This document shows, in pieces, positions 12,251 to 23,757 of a stretch of DNA of 64,000 nt. Made by a program: the position numbers and the translations under genes. Within the stretch, counting starts at the first letter, position 1; each line of letters begins with the position of its first letter. The stretch is from Pannonibacter indicus (GTDB taxonomy: Bacteria; Pseudomonadota; Alphaproteobacteria; Rhizobiales; Stappiaceae). The notes below the pieces were generated by a model. That model saw only the letters and a program-made list of their open reading frames with translations, was not told where the DNA came from and did no database searches. The stretch spans positions 310,001 to 374,000 of the forward strand of contig NZ_LIPT01000001.1 of the NCBI RefSeq assembly GCF_001418225.1. The letters are read 5' to 3'.

Positions 12251-12500
12251 CCGAAGACGGATCAGTCTGGACGCGCTGGCGTGCGGCTTTCAGGATATCC
12301 TCCATGGACTGGCCGCTGATGCCGCTTTCCAGACCCTCCGTTACCAGCATCTGCATATGGGCAATCTTGCCGCAACGCTCCTGATCACGCCGGATCAGGT
12401 CCCGCACATAATCGCTCGCATTGCTGTAGCGCCCTGACGCCGCCTGCGCTTCAACCCAATCCTTCATCGGATCCGGAAGCGATACATTCATTGTCGCCAT
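12240..12500 (-). CDS. parD: ParD-family antitoxin
   Basis: An 86-residue antitoxin. The N-terminal ribbon-helix-helix region (MNVSLPDPMKDWVEAQAASGRYSNASDYVRDLIRRDQE) should bind DNA and autoregulate the pair. The C-terminal helix (SGISGQSMEDILKAARQRV) should wrap the toxin. The start MATMNVSL at 12500 has a GGAGG ribosome site a few bases upstream; an earlier in-frame ATG adds a leader that would run through the promoter. The first gene of a two-gene unit, with iterated repeats just upstream. Confidence 0.92.
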   Translation of the reverse strand: MATMNVSLPDPMKDWVEAQAASGRYSNASDYVRDLIRRDQERCGKIAHMQMLVTEGLESGISGQSMEDILKAARQRVQTDPSSDGI

Positions 12501-12531
12501 CGTCCAAATCCTCCGTTCAGTAAGGGGGAAT

Positions 12532-12561
12532 TTGGCAGATATTGGCAAAGATTGTCAAACA
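12532..12561. promoter_or_regulatory. Three 10-bp direct repeats and promoter of parDE
   Basis: TTGGCAGATA, TTGGCAAAGA and TTGTCAAACA lie end to end (12532-12541, 12542-12551, 12552-12561), one DNA turn apart. On the minus strand the third unit contains a perfect TTGACA -35 (12553-12558), with CAAATT about 18 bp downstream. This fits an autoregulatory operator for the ribbon-helix-helix antitoxin starting at 12500. Confidence 0.6.
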
Positions 12562-13100
12562 CTAAAGCGACGTAGTTTCACTCCATGGCATCCCCAACGG
12601 GCCGAAACATAGGCGGACGCTCCTAGTAAAACCCTCATTGAAAAGGGGAACAAAAAAGAGAAACGTCACTGGAGAAAGCGAAAAAGAGACAATGGCAGCC
12701 GGGCCAAAACGGACTTCAATACAGTCAGAACACCGGCCTGCCTGCATCCGCTTCAACACGCGGCTCTGTCAGGTAACCAGGCTCAGGACAATCACCACCA
12801 CACCAACGCCACAAACAACGCCTACTGAAAGCCACCAGCCCTCCCGCCCTTGACGCCCGCCCTGCTGCCGGGTACCCCTTTCCCTCAGATTGAGGAGTGA
12901 CGGACATGGACAACCGCAACCGGTAAACCGGACGTACGCCGAACCGTGGCGACTGGCTTGGCTTTCGGCCAAGACCTTCGATGCTGTCTCATTGCGCCTT
13001 GAAGTCGCTCAAGCAAAGCAAGGGCTTGGGCAACTCTCGATGGCAGCTGTTCGAATGACCAGCGACCACCCACCCTCACTTTGGAATCCAAGGAACTATC
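12562..13100. other. Gap without a supported gene
   Basis: About 540 bp between parD and the SDR gene. Short frames on both strands have no ribosome site or family match. One minus-strand frame ending near 12769 would encode a hydrophobic tail rich in Val and Gly, but no plausible start codon precedes it. Confidence 0.5.
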
Positions 13101-13895
13101 ATGCCCAGACTTTCTGGAAAGCGCGCTCTCGTGACGGGGGCGGCGCGCGGTATTGGCGCGGCCATTGCCAAGGCTTTTGCCGGTGAAGGCCCGAGCGTCC
13201 TTGTGCCCGACATCAACGACGAAGGCGGTGAAGCCACAGCCGGGGCCATCGGCGGAACATACTGTCATCTGGATGTGGCCTCTGAAGCGGACTGGAGCCG
13301 GGCGGAGCGCCTGTTCCCCGAACTCGACATTCTCGTCAACAATGCAGGCGTCACCGGCTTTGAGGACATGGCCAATGGCGCGCCGCCAGCGCATGACCCC
13401 GAGAATGCACAGCTTGCCGATTGGAGGGCCGTGCATGCGGTCAACCTCGACGGCACGTTTCTGGGGTGCCGCTATGCCATCCGCGCCATGCGGGCCAAGG
13501 GCGCCGGGTCGATCATCAACATCTCGTCCCGCTCCGGTCTGGTCGGCATTCCGATGGCCGCCGCCTATGCCTCCTCAAAGGCGGCCATACGCAATCACAC
13601 AAAGAGCGTGGCGCTCTATTGTGCAGGCCAGGGCCTGAAGATCCGCTGCAACTCGATCCACCCCGCCGCCGTCATGACCCCCATGTGGGAGCCAATGCTG
13701 GGCAACGGGCCGGACAGAGCCCAACGGGAAGCGGCCATGGTGGCAGACACGCCGCTGCGCCGCTTCGGCAGGCCGGAAGAGGTTGCGGCTCTGGCCGTGT
13801 TCCTTGCCTCTGACGAGGCCCCCTACATGACGGGCGCAGAGCTGACGATCGACGGCGGCATCCTGGCAGGATCAGCCGCAACGCCCGGAAGCTAG
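13101..13895 (+). CDS. Short-chain dehydrogenase/reductase
   Basis: A 264-residue classical SDR. It carries the Rossmann motif [12 protein letters not shown] (about residues 12-23), NNAG in the central strand, and a catalytic Ser within INISSRSG. Tyr and Lys are in YASSKAA, and the end [10 protein letters not shown] is typical. NAD(H) dependence is likely from the acidic residue (PDIND) after the second strand. Substrate not predictable. It stands alone between the parDE pair and a convergent Lrp gene, with a ribosome-like AAGGAA 8 bp upstream. Confidence 0.92.
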   Translation: MPRLSGKRALVTGAARGIGAAIAKAFAGEGPSVLVPDINDEGGEATAGAIGGTYCHLDVASEADWSRAERLFPELDILVNNAGVTGFEDMANGAPPAHDPENAQLADWRAVHAVNLDGTFLGCRYAIRAMRAKGAGSIINISSRSGLVGIPMAAAYASSKAAIRNHTKSVALYCAGQGLKIRCNSIHPAAVMTPMWEPMLGNGPDRAQREAAMVADTPLRRFGRPEEVAALAVFLASDEAPYMTGAELTIDGGILAGSAATPGS

Positions 13896-13902
13896 AGCCG
13901 CA

Positions 13903-13922
13903 GCCCTATTCAGCAATAGGGC
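13903..13922. terminator. Short hairpin between convergent genes
   Basis: GCCCTATT / AATAGGGC with a CAGC loop lies between the SDR stop and the Lrp stop. There is no T-run on either side, so termination is only a guess. Confidence 0.35.
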
Positions 13923-13930
13923 GCCCGCCC

Positions 13931-14401
13931 TCACCGCTCGATCGGCACCGTTGGTTCATCCTTGGTGCGGCGGATGGTGAGGGCGGTGCGGACGCTGTCG
14001 ACGTTAGGGGCGGCGGTCAGTTCGCGGATGATGAAGGTCTGGAAGGTCTGAAGGTCCGGGGCGACGCATTTCAGCAGGAAATCCACCTCGCCCGACAGCA
14101 TGAAGCACTCGCGCACGATGGGCCAGCTGTTGACCCGCTCCTCGAAGCTGTTGAGGTCCGCTTCCGTCTGGCTGTGCAGGCCGACCATGGCAAAGGCCGT
14201 CACCTCGTAGCCGAGCTGCTTTTCGTCCAGCAGCGTGCGGTAGCCGCGGATGAGCCCGGCCTCTTCCAGCGCGCGCACCCGGCGCAGGCACGGGGGCGCA
14301 GAGATGCCGACACGGCGGGCGAGTTCCACATTGGTCATCCGGCCATCCTGTTGCAGCTCGTCCAGAATGTGCCAGTCGATCGCGTCAAGCCGTGCTTTCA
14401 A
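13931..14401 (-). CDS. Lrp/AsnC-family regulator
   Basis: A 156-residue feast/famine regulator. The AsnC helix-turn-helix spans about residues 5-65 (LDAIDWHILDELQQDGRMTNVELARRVGISAPPCLRRVRALEEAGLI). The RAM effector-binding domain follows (about 70-145), with GEVDFLLKCVAPDLQTFQ. It resembles the Lrp protein that precedes the ELM1 and trxB genes in many Rhizobiales. The ligand, probably an amino acid, is unknown. Divergent from the ELM1-like gene by about 190 bp. Confidence 0.95.
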   Translation of the reverse strand: MKARLDAIDWHILDELQQDGRMTNVELARRVGISAPPCLRRVRALEEAGLIRGYRTLLDEKQLGYEVTAFAMVGLHSQTEADLNSFEERVNSWPIVRECFMLSGEVDFLLKCVAPDLQTFQTFIIRELTAAPNVDSVRTALTIRRTKDEPTVPIER

Positions 14402-14592
14402 GAAAATCTCCAGTCAGTGCGGGCGGCGCCCGGCGGGCACGGCAAAAAGGCCGCCTGCCCCAAAGTTCCGTTTCACAGGCACGCACCCGGCCTTGTTCCA
14501 GCCGTCTGTCCGTGCTTGTGTGGCCGCAAGACCCAATGCCCTGCGGCTTATGATTTTTTGCTCATGTCCGCAAGACTATAACAAAAGCTCCC

Positions 14593-16565
<1,973 letters not shown>

Positions 16566-16624
16566 AGCAGCCAGAATCGGGCTGCCCCGCCAAAGAGGGG
16601 CGGCGGAAGAGGAGAAGCAGGCGC

Positions 16625-17524
16625 ATGATGGACTGGGACAAGCTGCGCATTTTCCATGCCGCCGCACAGGCAGGCAGCTTCACACATGCGGGCGACAGCC
16701 TGAACATGAGCCAGTCCGCCGTCAGCCGTCAGGTCAGCGCGCTGGAACAGGACCTCGGCATCCCGCTGTTCCACCGCCACGCGCGCGGCCTTCTGCTCAC
16801 CGAGCAGGGCGAACTCCTCTACCGCACAGCCCGCGAGGTGCTGATGAAGCTGGAGGCCGTGCAGACGCGCCTCACCGACAGCCGCGAAAAGCCCTCCGGC
16901 GTGCTGCGCATCACCACCACGGTGGGCCTTGGCTCCACCTGGCTGACGGCGCGCATCAACGAGTTCATCGATCTTTATCCGGACATGGAACTTCGGCTGA
17001 TCTTCGATGACGAGGAGCTGGACCTTGGCATGCGCGAAGCGGATGTGGCCATCCGCCTGCGCCAGCCGACCCAGCCGGACCTGATCCAGCGCAAGCTCTT
17101 CACCGTGCACTTCCACATCTACGCTTCACCGCAATACCTGAAGCGCTATGGCACCCCGAAGACGATCGAGGATCTGGACAATCACCGCATCGTCACCTTC
17201 GGCGAGCATGCGCCCGCCTATCTGCGCGACATGAACTGGCTGGAAACGGCGCACCGACCGCTGGGCGAGCCGCGCCGCATCGTGCTGCGCGTCAACAATG
17301 TGGTGGCGATCAAGCGCGCGGTGGATCAGGGCATCGGCGTGGCCATCCTGCCGGACTATATCGTCGAGAATGACACCAGCGTGACGCAGATCCTGACGCA
17401 TCTGGAAGACCAGATCCCCAGCTTCGACACCTATTTCGTCTATCCGTCCGAGCTGAAGAACACGGCACGCATCACTGCTTTCCGTGATTTTCTGCTGGCC
17501 AAGGCCGAACGCTGGTCCTACTGA
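16625..17524 (+). CDS. lsrB: LysR-family regulator of the LsrB/VtlR type
   Basis: A 299-residue LysR protein. The N-terminal winged helix (DWDKLRIFHAAAQAGSFTHAGDSLNMSQSAVSRQVSALEQDLG) and the HRHARGLLLTEQGELLYRTA segment closely resemble Sinorhizobium LsrB and Brucella VtlR, as do PDLIQRKLFTVH and the end ITAFRDFLLAKA. Those proteins control envelope, redox and virulence or symbiosis genes and activate AbcR sRNAs. Here it follows trxB and is followed by an AbcR-like sRNA, so synteny agrees. An AGGAG ribosome site precedes the double ATG. The assignment by name is from recalled similarity, not a search. Confidence 0.85.
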   Translation: MMDWDKLRIFHAAAQAGSFTHAGDSLNMSQSAVSRQVSALEQDLGIPLFHRHARGLLLTEQGELLYRTAREVLMKLEAVQTRLTDSREKPSGVLRITTTVGLGSTWLTARINEFIDLYPDMELRLIFDDEELDLGMREADVAIRLRQPTQPDLIQRKLFTVHFHIYASPQYLKRYGTPKTIEDLDNHRIVTFGEHAPAYLRDMNWLETAHRPLGEPRRIVLRVNNVVAIKRAVDQGIGVAILPDYIVENDTSVTQILTHLEDQIPSFDTYFVYPSELKNTARITAFRDFLLAKAERWSY

Positions 17525-17906
17525 CCGGCGTTCCGCCGCTGGACAGAATGCCGCAGCGCAGAAAACGCCTCCAAGATCATATCCCTTTGATTTCATATCA
17601 CTTTCAGGAAGAATAGCGTCCAGCTGCAGCCTGTGCGCTCCTGCGAACTCATCCATCAAAATACCAGCCAGAACGAATTCGCACAAAAAACAGGCAATTC
17701 TTGAAACTGCACGGAATCTGACCATAAGATCAAAATCTGCACAAAGCGCACACCAAGATACTGAATCAAAAAAGGAAATATGATTCCCCCGAGAGAAATG
17801 TGACAGGATTGTGCAGGGCTGACATATTAGTCATTCCTTAAACGCATGGCTGACCTGCGCAGGTGCCACTTGTTTAATCAGCTTGTGCACTGCATATAAG
17901 CATCAC
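17525..17906. other. Leader region of the sRNA locus
   Basis: About 380 bp between the LysR stop and the predicted sRNA start, AT-richer than average, with no supported gene. TATAAG at 17895-17900 is the best -10 for the sRNA. LysR-type binding sites are expected here but I could not pin one down. Confidence 0.5.
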
Positions 17907-18038
17907 TGTTGGTTCTGCGGCGTCGCACTCTCCTCCCAGCGACGCCAATTCAGCCAGCTGTTCCCCTCTGGAAGGTGATTTTCCACGCTGTGGAAAATCA
18001 AAAATAACTGCCGGGTCTTTTGACCCGGCTTTTTTTTT
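17907..18038 (+). ncRNA. AbcR-like (alpha-r15 type) trans-acting sRNA
   Basis: About 130 nt with three hairpins in order. Stem 1 is GGCGTCGC / GCGACGCC (17919-17926, 17939-17946), with a 12-nt loop carrying the anti-Shine-Dalgarno string CTCCTCCC. Then come a single-stranded CCCCTCTGG segment and an 11-bp stem TGATTTTCCAC / GTGGAAAATCA (17976-18000). A GC terminator with nine T ends it. A TATAAG box ends at 17900. AbcR sRNAs use such CU-rich loops with Hfq to silence ABC-transporter mRNAs, and their genes lie beside lsrB/vtlR. The exact 5' end is predicted. Confidence 0.72.
18010..18038 (+). terminator. Rho-independent terminator of the sRNA
   Basis: The 8-bp stem GCCGGGTC / GACCCGGC (18010-18017, 18022-18029) with a TTTT loop is followed by nine T (18030-18038). 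No protein gene lies upstream within 480 bp, which supports a short RNA transcript. Confidence 0.92.
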
Positions 18039-18229
18039 GCCTTGTGGGTCGCGGTGCAGATGGACAGGCAACCGCGCCATGCTCTCAGCGTCGCCCCGGC
18101 CAGAACGCAAAAGGCCCCCGATCGCGCGGGGCGCATCCGGATGACGATGGAAAGGCCTCAATCAAAAGAAAGAAAGGCCTCGCAGACACCCCGGAGCCTT
18201 CCGCATCACATCCCTGAAGCCACACAGCT

Positions 18230-19201
18230 TCACATGAACAGCTTCTCGCCTTCCATACCCTTGTAGAGGCCGGCGACCTGTTCGGCGTAGCCGTTGTAGA
18301 GCAGGGTCGGAACGGTCTGGCCGGTGCCTAGCACGTCTTCCTGCGCCTGGCTCCAGCGCGGATGGGCGACGTCAGGGTTCACATTTGCCCAGAAGCCGTA
18401 TTCGGTCGGCCCCAGAGCTTCCCACATGGTCTTCGGCCGCTCGTCGGTGAAGGTGATGCGGACGATGCTCTTGATCGACTTGAAGCCGTATTTCCACGGC
18501 AGGGCGAGGCGCAGCGGCGCGCCGTTCTGCTTGGGCAGCGGCTTGCCATAGACGCCGGTCACCATGAAGGCCAGTTCGTTGGTGGCCTCGGCCATGGTCA
18601 CGCCCTCCACATAGGGCCACGGATACCAGACCATGTTCTGGCCCGGCGCAATGCTCGCGTCCTGGAAGGTCTCAAAGCGCAGGTATTTGGCGCCTGCCTG
18701 GGGGCTCGCCAGCTTCACCAGTTCCGACAGGGCGAAACCGGACCAGGGCACGGCCATGGACCAAGCCTCGACGCAGCGGAAGCGGTAGAGCCGCTCTTCC
18801 AGCGGCATGGCCTTCAGAAGATCATCGATGCCGATCTGCTGCGGCTTGTCCACCATGCCGTCGATGGTCACCGTCCACGGGCGGATGGGCAGGGACTGCG
18901 CCGCACGGGCGATGCTCTTGCTGGTGCCGAATTCGTAGAAGTTGTTGAAGCTGGTGACATGCTTTTCCTGGCTGAGCGCACGGTCCAGCGTATAGGCCTC
19001 GTTGCGCTTCACCGGATAGAGGCTGGCGCTCGGGTCTGCGGCACCATCCTGCGCCCTTGCGCCGGAAGGCAGCCCCGCCCCCAGTGCCAGCGCGCCCGCA
19101 CCCGCCATGCCCGCCAGAATCGCGCGGCGGTTCCAGAACAGGTGCTCCGGTGTTGCCATATGCTCGGGCAGGGCCCAGCCCGGCTTGCGGATGATATGCA
19201 T
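18230..19201 (-). CDS. msrP: Protein-methionine-sulfoxide reductase catalytic subunit MsrP
   Basis: A periplasmic molybdoenzyme that repairs oxidised methionines in envelope proteins. The 323-residue product starts at MHIIRKPGWALPE with an AGGAGG ribosome site. It has a twin-arginine signal (NRRAILAGMAGAGALALGAGL, about 25-45), the SUOX-fold core with the molybdenum-ligand cysteine in RFRCVEAWSMAVPWSG, and the family C-terminus TLLYNGYAEQVAGLYKG. The usual partner MsrQ, a haem membrane protein, is not adjacent on either side. It lies downstream of the EF-G-like gene on the same strand but 260 bp away. Confidence 0.95.
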   Translation of the reverse strand: MHIIRKPGWALPEHMATPEHLFWNRRAILAGMAGAGALALGAGLPSGARAQDGAADPSASLYPVKRNEAYTLDRALSQEKHVTSFNNFYEFGTSKSIARAAQSLPIRPWTVTIDGMVDKPQQIGIDDLLKAMPLEERLYRFRCVEAWSMAVPWSGFALSELVKLASPQAGAKYLRFETFQDASIAPGQNMVWYPWPYVEGVTMAEATNELAFMVTGVYGKPLPKQNGAPLRLALPWKYGFKSIKSIVRITFTDERPKTMWEALGPTEYGFWANVNPDVAHPRWSQAQEDVLGTGQTVPTLLYNGYAEQVAGLYKGMEGEKLFM

Positions 19202-19340
19202 CTTGTCCTCCTGATCAGCGCAAACAGCAAACGCCTGAAATTCTGAAGATGCAAATAACGCTCTGGTGACGTCTGGCGAGCCCCTGCGCACGCAGGATTG
19301 AGCATCTGACGGGCGTCAGGCATGTATCAGGCAGGAACCC

Positions 19341-19376
19341 GGGCAAGAACTGGGGCAAGAACTGGGGCAAGAACTC
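19341..19376. repeat. Three tandem 12-bp units
   Basis: GGGCAAGAACTG, GGGCAAGAACTG and GGGCAAGAACTC lie end to end, with a degenerate fourth copy just before. They are in the non-coding gap between msrP and the EF-G-like gene. A slippage repeat or protein-binding iteron are both possible. Confidence 0.75.
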
Positions 19377-19462
19377 GTGCAGGAAGATGAGGCCGGCGCC
19401 CGTCCGCACCGGCCTCGCCCCTCCTGTTGGCAGCAGCCCGAAGGGCTGCATGGAGACCTCCT

Positions 19463-21523
19463 TTATGCAGCCTTCTGCCGCTCGCGGGCAAGTATCTGAT
19501 CTGCGAGCTTGCCGGTCACCTCTGCCAGATGGTCAAAGCGGCGGTGGAAGCTGCCCGCCCCTGCCGTTGCTGATCGTAATTCCACGATCAGACCGTCCAG
19601 CTCCGCCTGCGGCATCAGGCAGCGCACCTCGTCCCATCCGGCCCAGCCGGGCCTTGCATCAAAGCCGAGGATCTGGCCGCGCCTAGCAGGGATGATGGCG
19701 TTGATGCGTGCCGTCGCCTCGGACGGGCACACGACAATCACCTCGTCCATCGGCTCCAGCAGCACCGGGCTGCACTCCGGCAGCCCCTCGCGCATCGCCG
19801 TGATCGCCGCCATGCGGAAGGCCTGATCGGAACTGTCGACCGAGTGATAGGACCCGTCCGTCAGCACGACCGAGATATCCACCAGCGGGAAGCCCAGCGC
19901 GCCATGGCCCAGCGCCTCTCGCACGCCCTCTTCCACGGACGGGATATACTGGCGCGGCACCACCCCGCCGGTGATCTTCTCGGCAAAGACAAAGCCCTCT
20001 CCGCGTCCCAGCGGCCGGATTTCCAGCACCACATCGCCGAACTGGCCATGCCCGCCCGACTGTTTCTTGTGCCGCCCGCGCACGCTGGTGCCCTTGCGGA
20101 TGGTCTCGCGGTAGGCGATCTGCGGCGCGCGCGCCTCCACCGTCAGGCCATATTTGCCCTTGAGCCGGGCCAGTGCGACACGCAGATGCATTTCGCCCTG
20201 CCCTTCCAGAAGGGTCTCGCCGGTCGCCTCGCTCAGCCGCGCATGCAGGGCGGGGTCTTCCTCTGTCAGTTTTTGCAGGGCAGCGGAAAGCTTCACATCC
20301 TCTTTGTGATCGGCCGTGGAGATGGCAAGGCCCATCACCGGCTCCGGCCGGCGGAAGGGCATCCACTGGCGGATCGGCTCCTTCAGCCCCAGCAGCATTC
20401 CGGTCTGCGCTCCGTCGAGCTTCGCCAGCGCCACGGTTTCCCCCTCTCCTGCGGCGCCCCGGCGGCTCGTCTGCTGGCCAAACAGCGAAAGCAGGCCGGA
20501 TGGCTTCTCCACTCCGCCCTCCGGCAGATGCAGCCCCTGCCCCTCGGCCACCGTGCCGCCCAGAACCCGCGTCACCGACAGCTTGCCGCCATGCAGCGTG
20601 TGCAGCGTCTTCACCACCACGCCCGCCTCGGTGGAGGGGCTCAGGCCCAGCCGCGCCCGCGTCGCCGCCACATCCGGCCCCTCGTGCCGCAGGGCCTTCA
20701 TCAGCCGCTGGATGCCGTTGCCGTGTTCTGCCGAGCCGATGAATACCGGGCAGATCTGCCCCTGCCGCATTTCCTCGGCGAGATCGGTGAAAACCCGCTC
20801 CCGGCCCGGCGCCATGTCCTCCAGCAGGGTTTCCATCAGCACATCGTCGTGGTCGGCCAGCCGTTCCAGCATGGAGAAGCGCGCTTCCACCTCGCGGGCG
20901 AGTTCATCACCCGGCATGTCGATCACGAGACTTTCCGCATGCTCGCGGTAGACAAAGGCCCGCTCCAGGGCAAGATCGATGAAACCCACGGCGATGCCGT
21001 TCTTCCAGATCGGGATCTGCCGCAAGACCAGAGGCACGCTGGAGGCCGGCTGCAGCATCTGCAGCACGTCGCGCACCCGCTGGGTGGCCTTGTCGATCTT
21101 GTTGAGGAACAGAAGCCGGGGCACACCGCGCTCTTCCAGCATCTTGAGGATCAGTTGCAGCGCGGGAACCTTCTTCTCGTCGGCTTCCGCCACCACGATC
21201 GCCAGATCCGCGCCGCACAGGGCGCCTTCCATGTCGGTGAGAAACTCGACGGAACCGGGGCAATCAAGGAAGGTATAATGGTCCCCCAGATACTCCGTTC
21301 CGGCGATGTTCATCTCGATGCTCATGCCGTGAGCCCGCGCCTCCGGCGAGGCATCGCCCGTCATGTTGCCGCCTCCCTGGCTGCCTTGTCTGGAAATTGC
21401 CCCCGTGCGCGCCAATATGGCTTCCATCAGGGTTGTCTTGCCGCTTCCGAACGGCCCGGCAATCGCGACGCAGCGGGGGCCGGATCGTCTGCCGCTGCTG
21501 GTGCTTTCCTGAATGCCGCTCAT
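19463..21523 (-). CDS. Elongation factor G-like GTPase
   Basis: A 686-residue paralogue of EF-G, not the str-operon fusA. The G domain shows the P-loop AGPFGSGKTTL (about residues 20-30), switch II DCPGSVEF (about 90) and NKID (about 145). Domains II-V follow, including GRHKKQSGGHGQFGDVVLEI and the domain V end. Canonical EF-G has DTPGH, where the histidine activates water; here that residue is Ser, and the switch I RGITI string is HGMSI. The start MSGIQEST at 21523 is chosen because upstream residues are not conserved. Probably a specialised ribosome-associated factor; role unknown. Confidence 0.88.
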   Translation of the reverse strand: MSGIQESTSSGRRSGPRCVAIAGPFGSGKTTLMEAILARTGAISRQGSQGGGNMTGDASPEARAHGMSIEMNIAGTEYLGDHYTFLDCPGSVEFLTDMEGALCGADLAIVVAEADEKKVPALQLILKMLEERGVPRLLFLNKIDKATQRVRDVLQMLQPASSVPLVLRQIPIWKNGIAVGFIDLALERAFVYREHAESLVIDMPGDELAREVEARFSMLERLADHDDVLMETLLEDMAPGRERVFTDLAEEMRQGQICPVFIGSAEHGNGIQRLMKALRHEGPDVAATRARLGLSPSTEAGVVVKTLHTLHGGKLSVTRVLGGTVAEGQGLHLPEGGVEKPSGLLSLFGQQTSRRGAAGEGETVALAKLDGAQTGMLLGLKEPIRQWMPFRRPEPVMGLAISTADHKEDVKLSAALQKLTEEDPALHARLSEATGETLLEGQGEMHLRVALARLKGKYGLTVEARAPQIAYRETIRKGTSVRGRHKKQSGGHGQFGDVVLEIRPLGRGEGFVFAEKITGGVVPRQYIPSVEEGVREALGHGALGFPLVDISVVLTDGSYHSVDSSDQAFRMAAITAMREGLPECSPVLLEPMDEVIVVCPSEATARINAIIPARRGQILGFDARPGWAGWDEVRCLMPQAELDGLIVELRSATAGAGSFHRRFDHLAEVTGKLADQILARERQKAA

Positions 21524-21856
21524 GCTGCCGTCTCCCGTTGGCTTGTGTTGCCAGCGCGAGGATCGCGGCAGGAGATGACGCCGCGTCTGCGCGCCGTCCA
21601 CCCGCTGCAGGGACATGAGCCGTCTTGTCCGGACGCTCCGGAGCCGGGCCAGGCCCTGCGGCGTTTGAGTATTGCAGCTCCGCGCGCGTCTGACGCCATC
21701 ACGTCGCTGTTGAAGGTATCGTCGCGCTGCGCGGGCGCCATTTGCAAGCAAAAGATGTGCGGCACTGCAGCATCAAACGGCCTTGCCCCTGCCGCATCTG
21801 CGGGCCACAACAAGGCCAGAGACAACCGGACGAGGCAGCGAAAGGCCGAAGTCAGC
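21524..21856. other. Divergent spacer before the EF-G-like gene
   Basis: 333 bp between the divergent EF-G-like and small exported protein genes. Open frames run through it on both strands but look like extensions of genes without conserved content. Expected to hold both promoters; no clear element was found. Confidence 0.4.
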
Positions 21857-22198
21857 ATGCAGATCCAGACGCTTAAAGGCGTTGTGGCCACCGCCCTGCT
21901 TCTGGCGGCAGCCCTGCTGCCGTTTGACACAGGCTCCGAAGCTCAGGCCCAGACCTCCGCCCTGCGCCGCTCCAGCGACAACGGCACTGCCGCCGCCCCA
22001 TCCATGCGCGGCCAGGCCGGTCGCATGCTTCTGGACAAAAGCCAGCAGCAGCAGACGCAAGGCCTCGACAAGCGCCAGCAGATCGAAGCCGAACACCGCC
22101 GCGAACGGGCTGGGGAACTCGCCCTGCCCTGCACCCAGCCCGGCTGCCCCACCGCTCCGGAGTACCGGGATGTTTACGGGAAGACTAAGAAGCGCTGA
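21857..22198 (+). CDS. Small exported protein of unknown function
   Basis: A 113-residue protein beginning MQIQTLKGVVATALLLAAALL, a clear Sec signal with likely cleavage after SEAQA. The mature part is polar and Gln/Arg-rich (KSQQQQTQGLDKRQQIEAEHRRERAGE), ending with two cysteines in ALPCTQPGCPTAPEYRD and a basic tail. I do not recognise a family. The start is inferred from the signal peptide; only a weak AAGG precedes it. It lies inside a much longer open frame that is antisense to the EF-G-like gene, so a pipeline might extend it wrongly. Confidence 0.6.
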   Translation: MQIQTLKGVVATALLLAAALLPFDTGSEAQAQTSALRRSSDNGTAAAPSMRGQAGRMLLDKSQQQQTQGLDKRQQIEAEHRRERAGELALPCTQPGCPTAPEYRDVYGKTKKR

Positions 22199-22257
22199 AG
22201 CAATAGAGCTCTGGCAGTTCATGCAAGCAGAGTTTTGTGGGCGCCTCCGCAGCCCCT

Positions 22258-22304
22258 CCACCGTCATCCCGGCTCGCGCTGCGCTTGGCCGGATGACCAC
22301 GGTG
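22258..22304. repeat. Palindromic GTCATCCCGG repeat (single unit)
   Basis: ACCGTCATCCCGGC ... GGCCGGATGACCACGGT forms an imperfect inverted repeat just downstream of the small exported protein gene. It shares its GTCATCCCGG end with the larger element at 53103-53229, suggesting a dispersed extragenic palindrome family. Confidence 0.5.
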
Positions 22305-22317
22305 AGGACTTTAACAG

Positions 22318-22346
22318 CAAAAACCCGCCGGCTCACACCGGCGGGC
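22318..22346 (-). terminator. Intrinsic terminator of the aminotransferase gene
   Basis: On the minus strand, CCCGCCGG / CCGGCGGG with a 6-nt loop is followed by TTTTTG, about 30 bp after the stop of the aspartate aminotransferase gene. Confidence 0.8.
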
Positions 22347-22374
22347 TCTTCAATCAATTACCGTCAGCGACGGC

Positions 22375-23757
<1,383 letters not shown>

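Noticed and set aside
12769-12972. Minus-strand frame with a Val/Gly-rich hydrophobic end
   Set aside because: The hydrophobic part has no nearby start codon or ribosome site; the only ATG is far upstream in unconvincing sequence.
19844-21856. Long plus-strand open frame preceding the small exported protein
   Set aside because: It is antisense to the EF-G-like gene; only the final 113 codons with a signal peptide look real.
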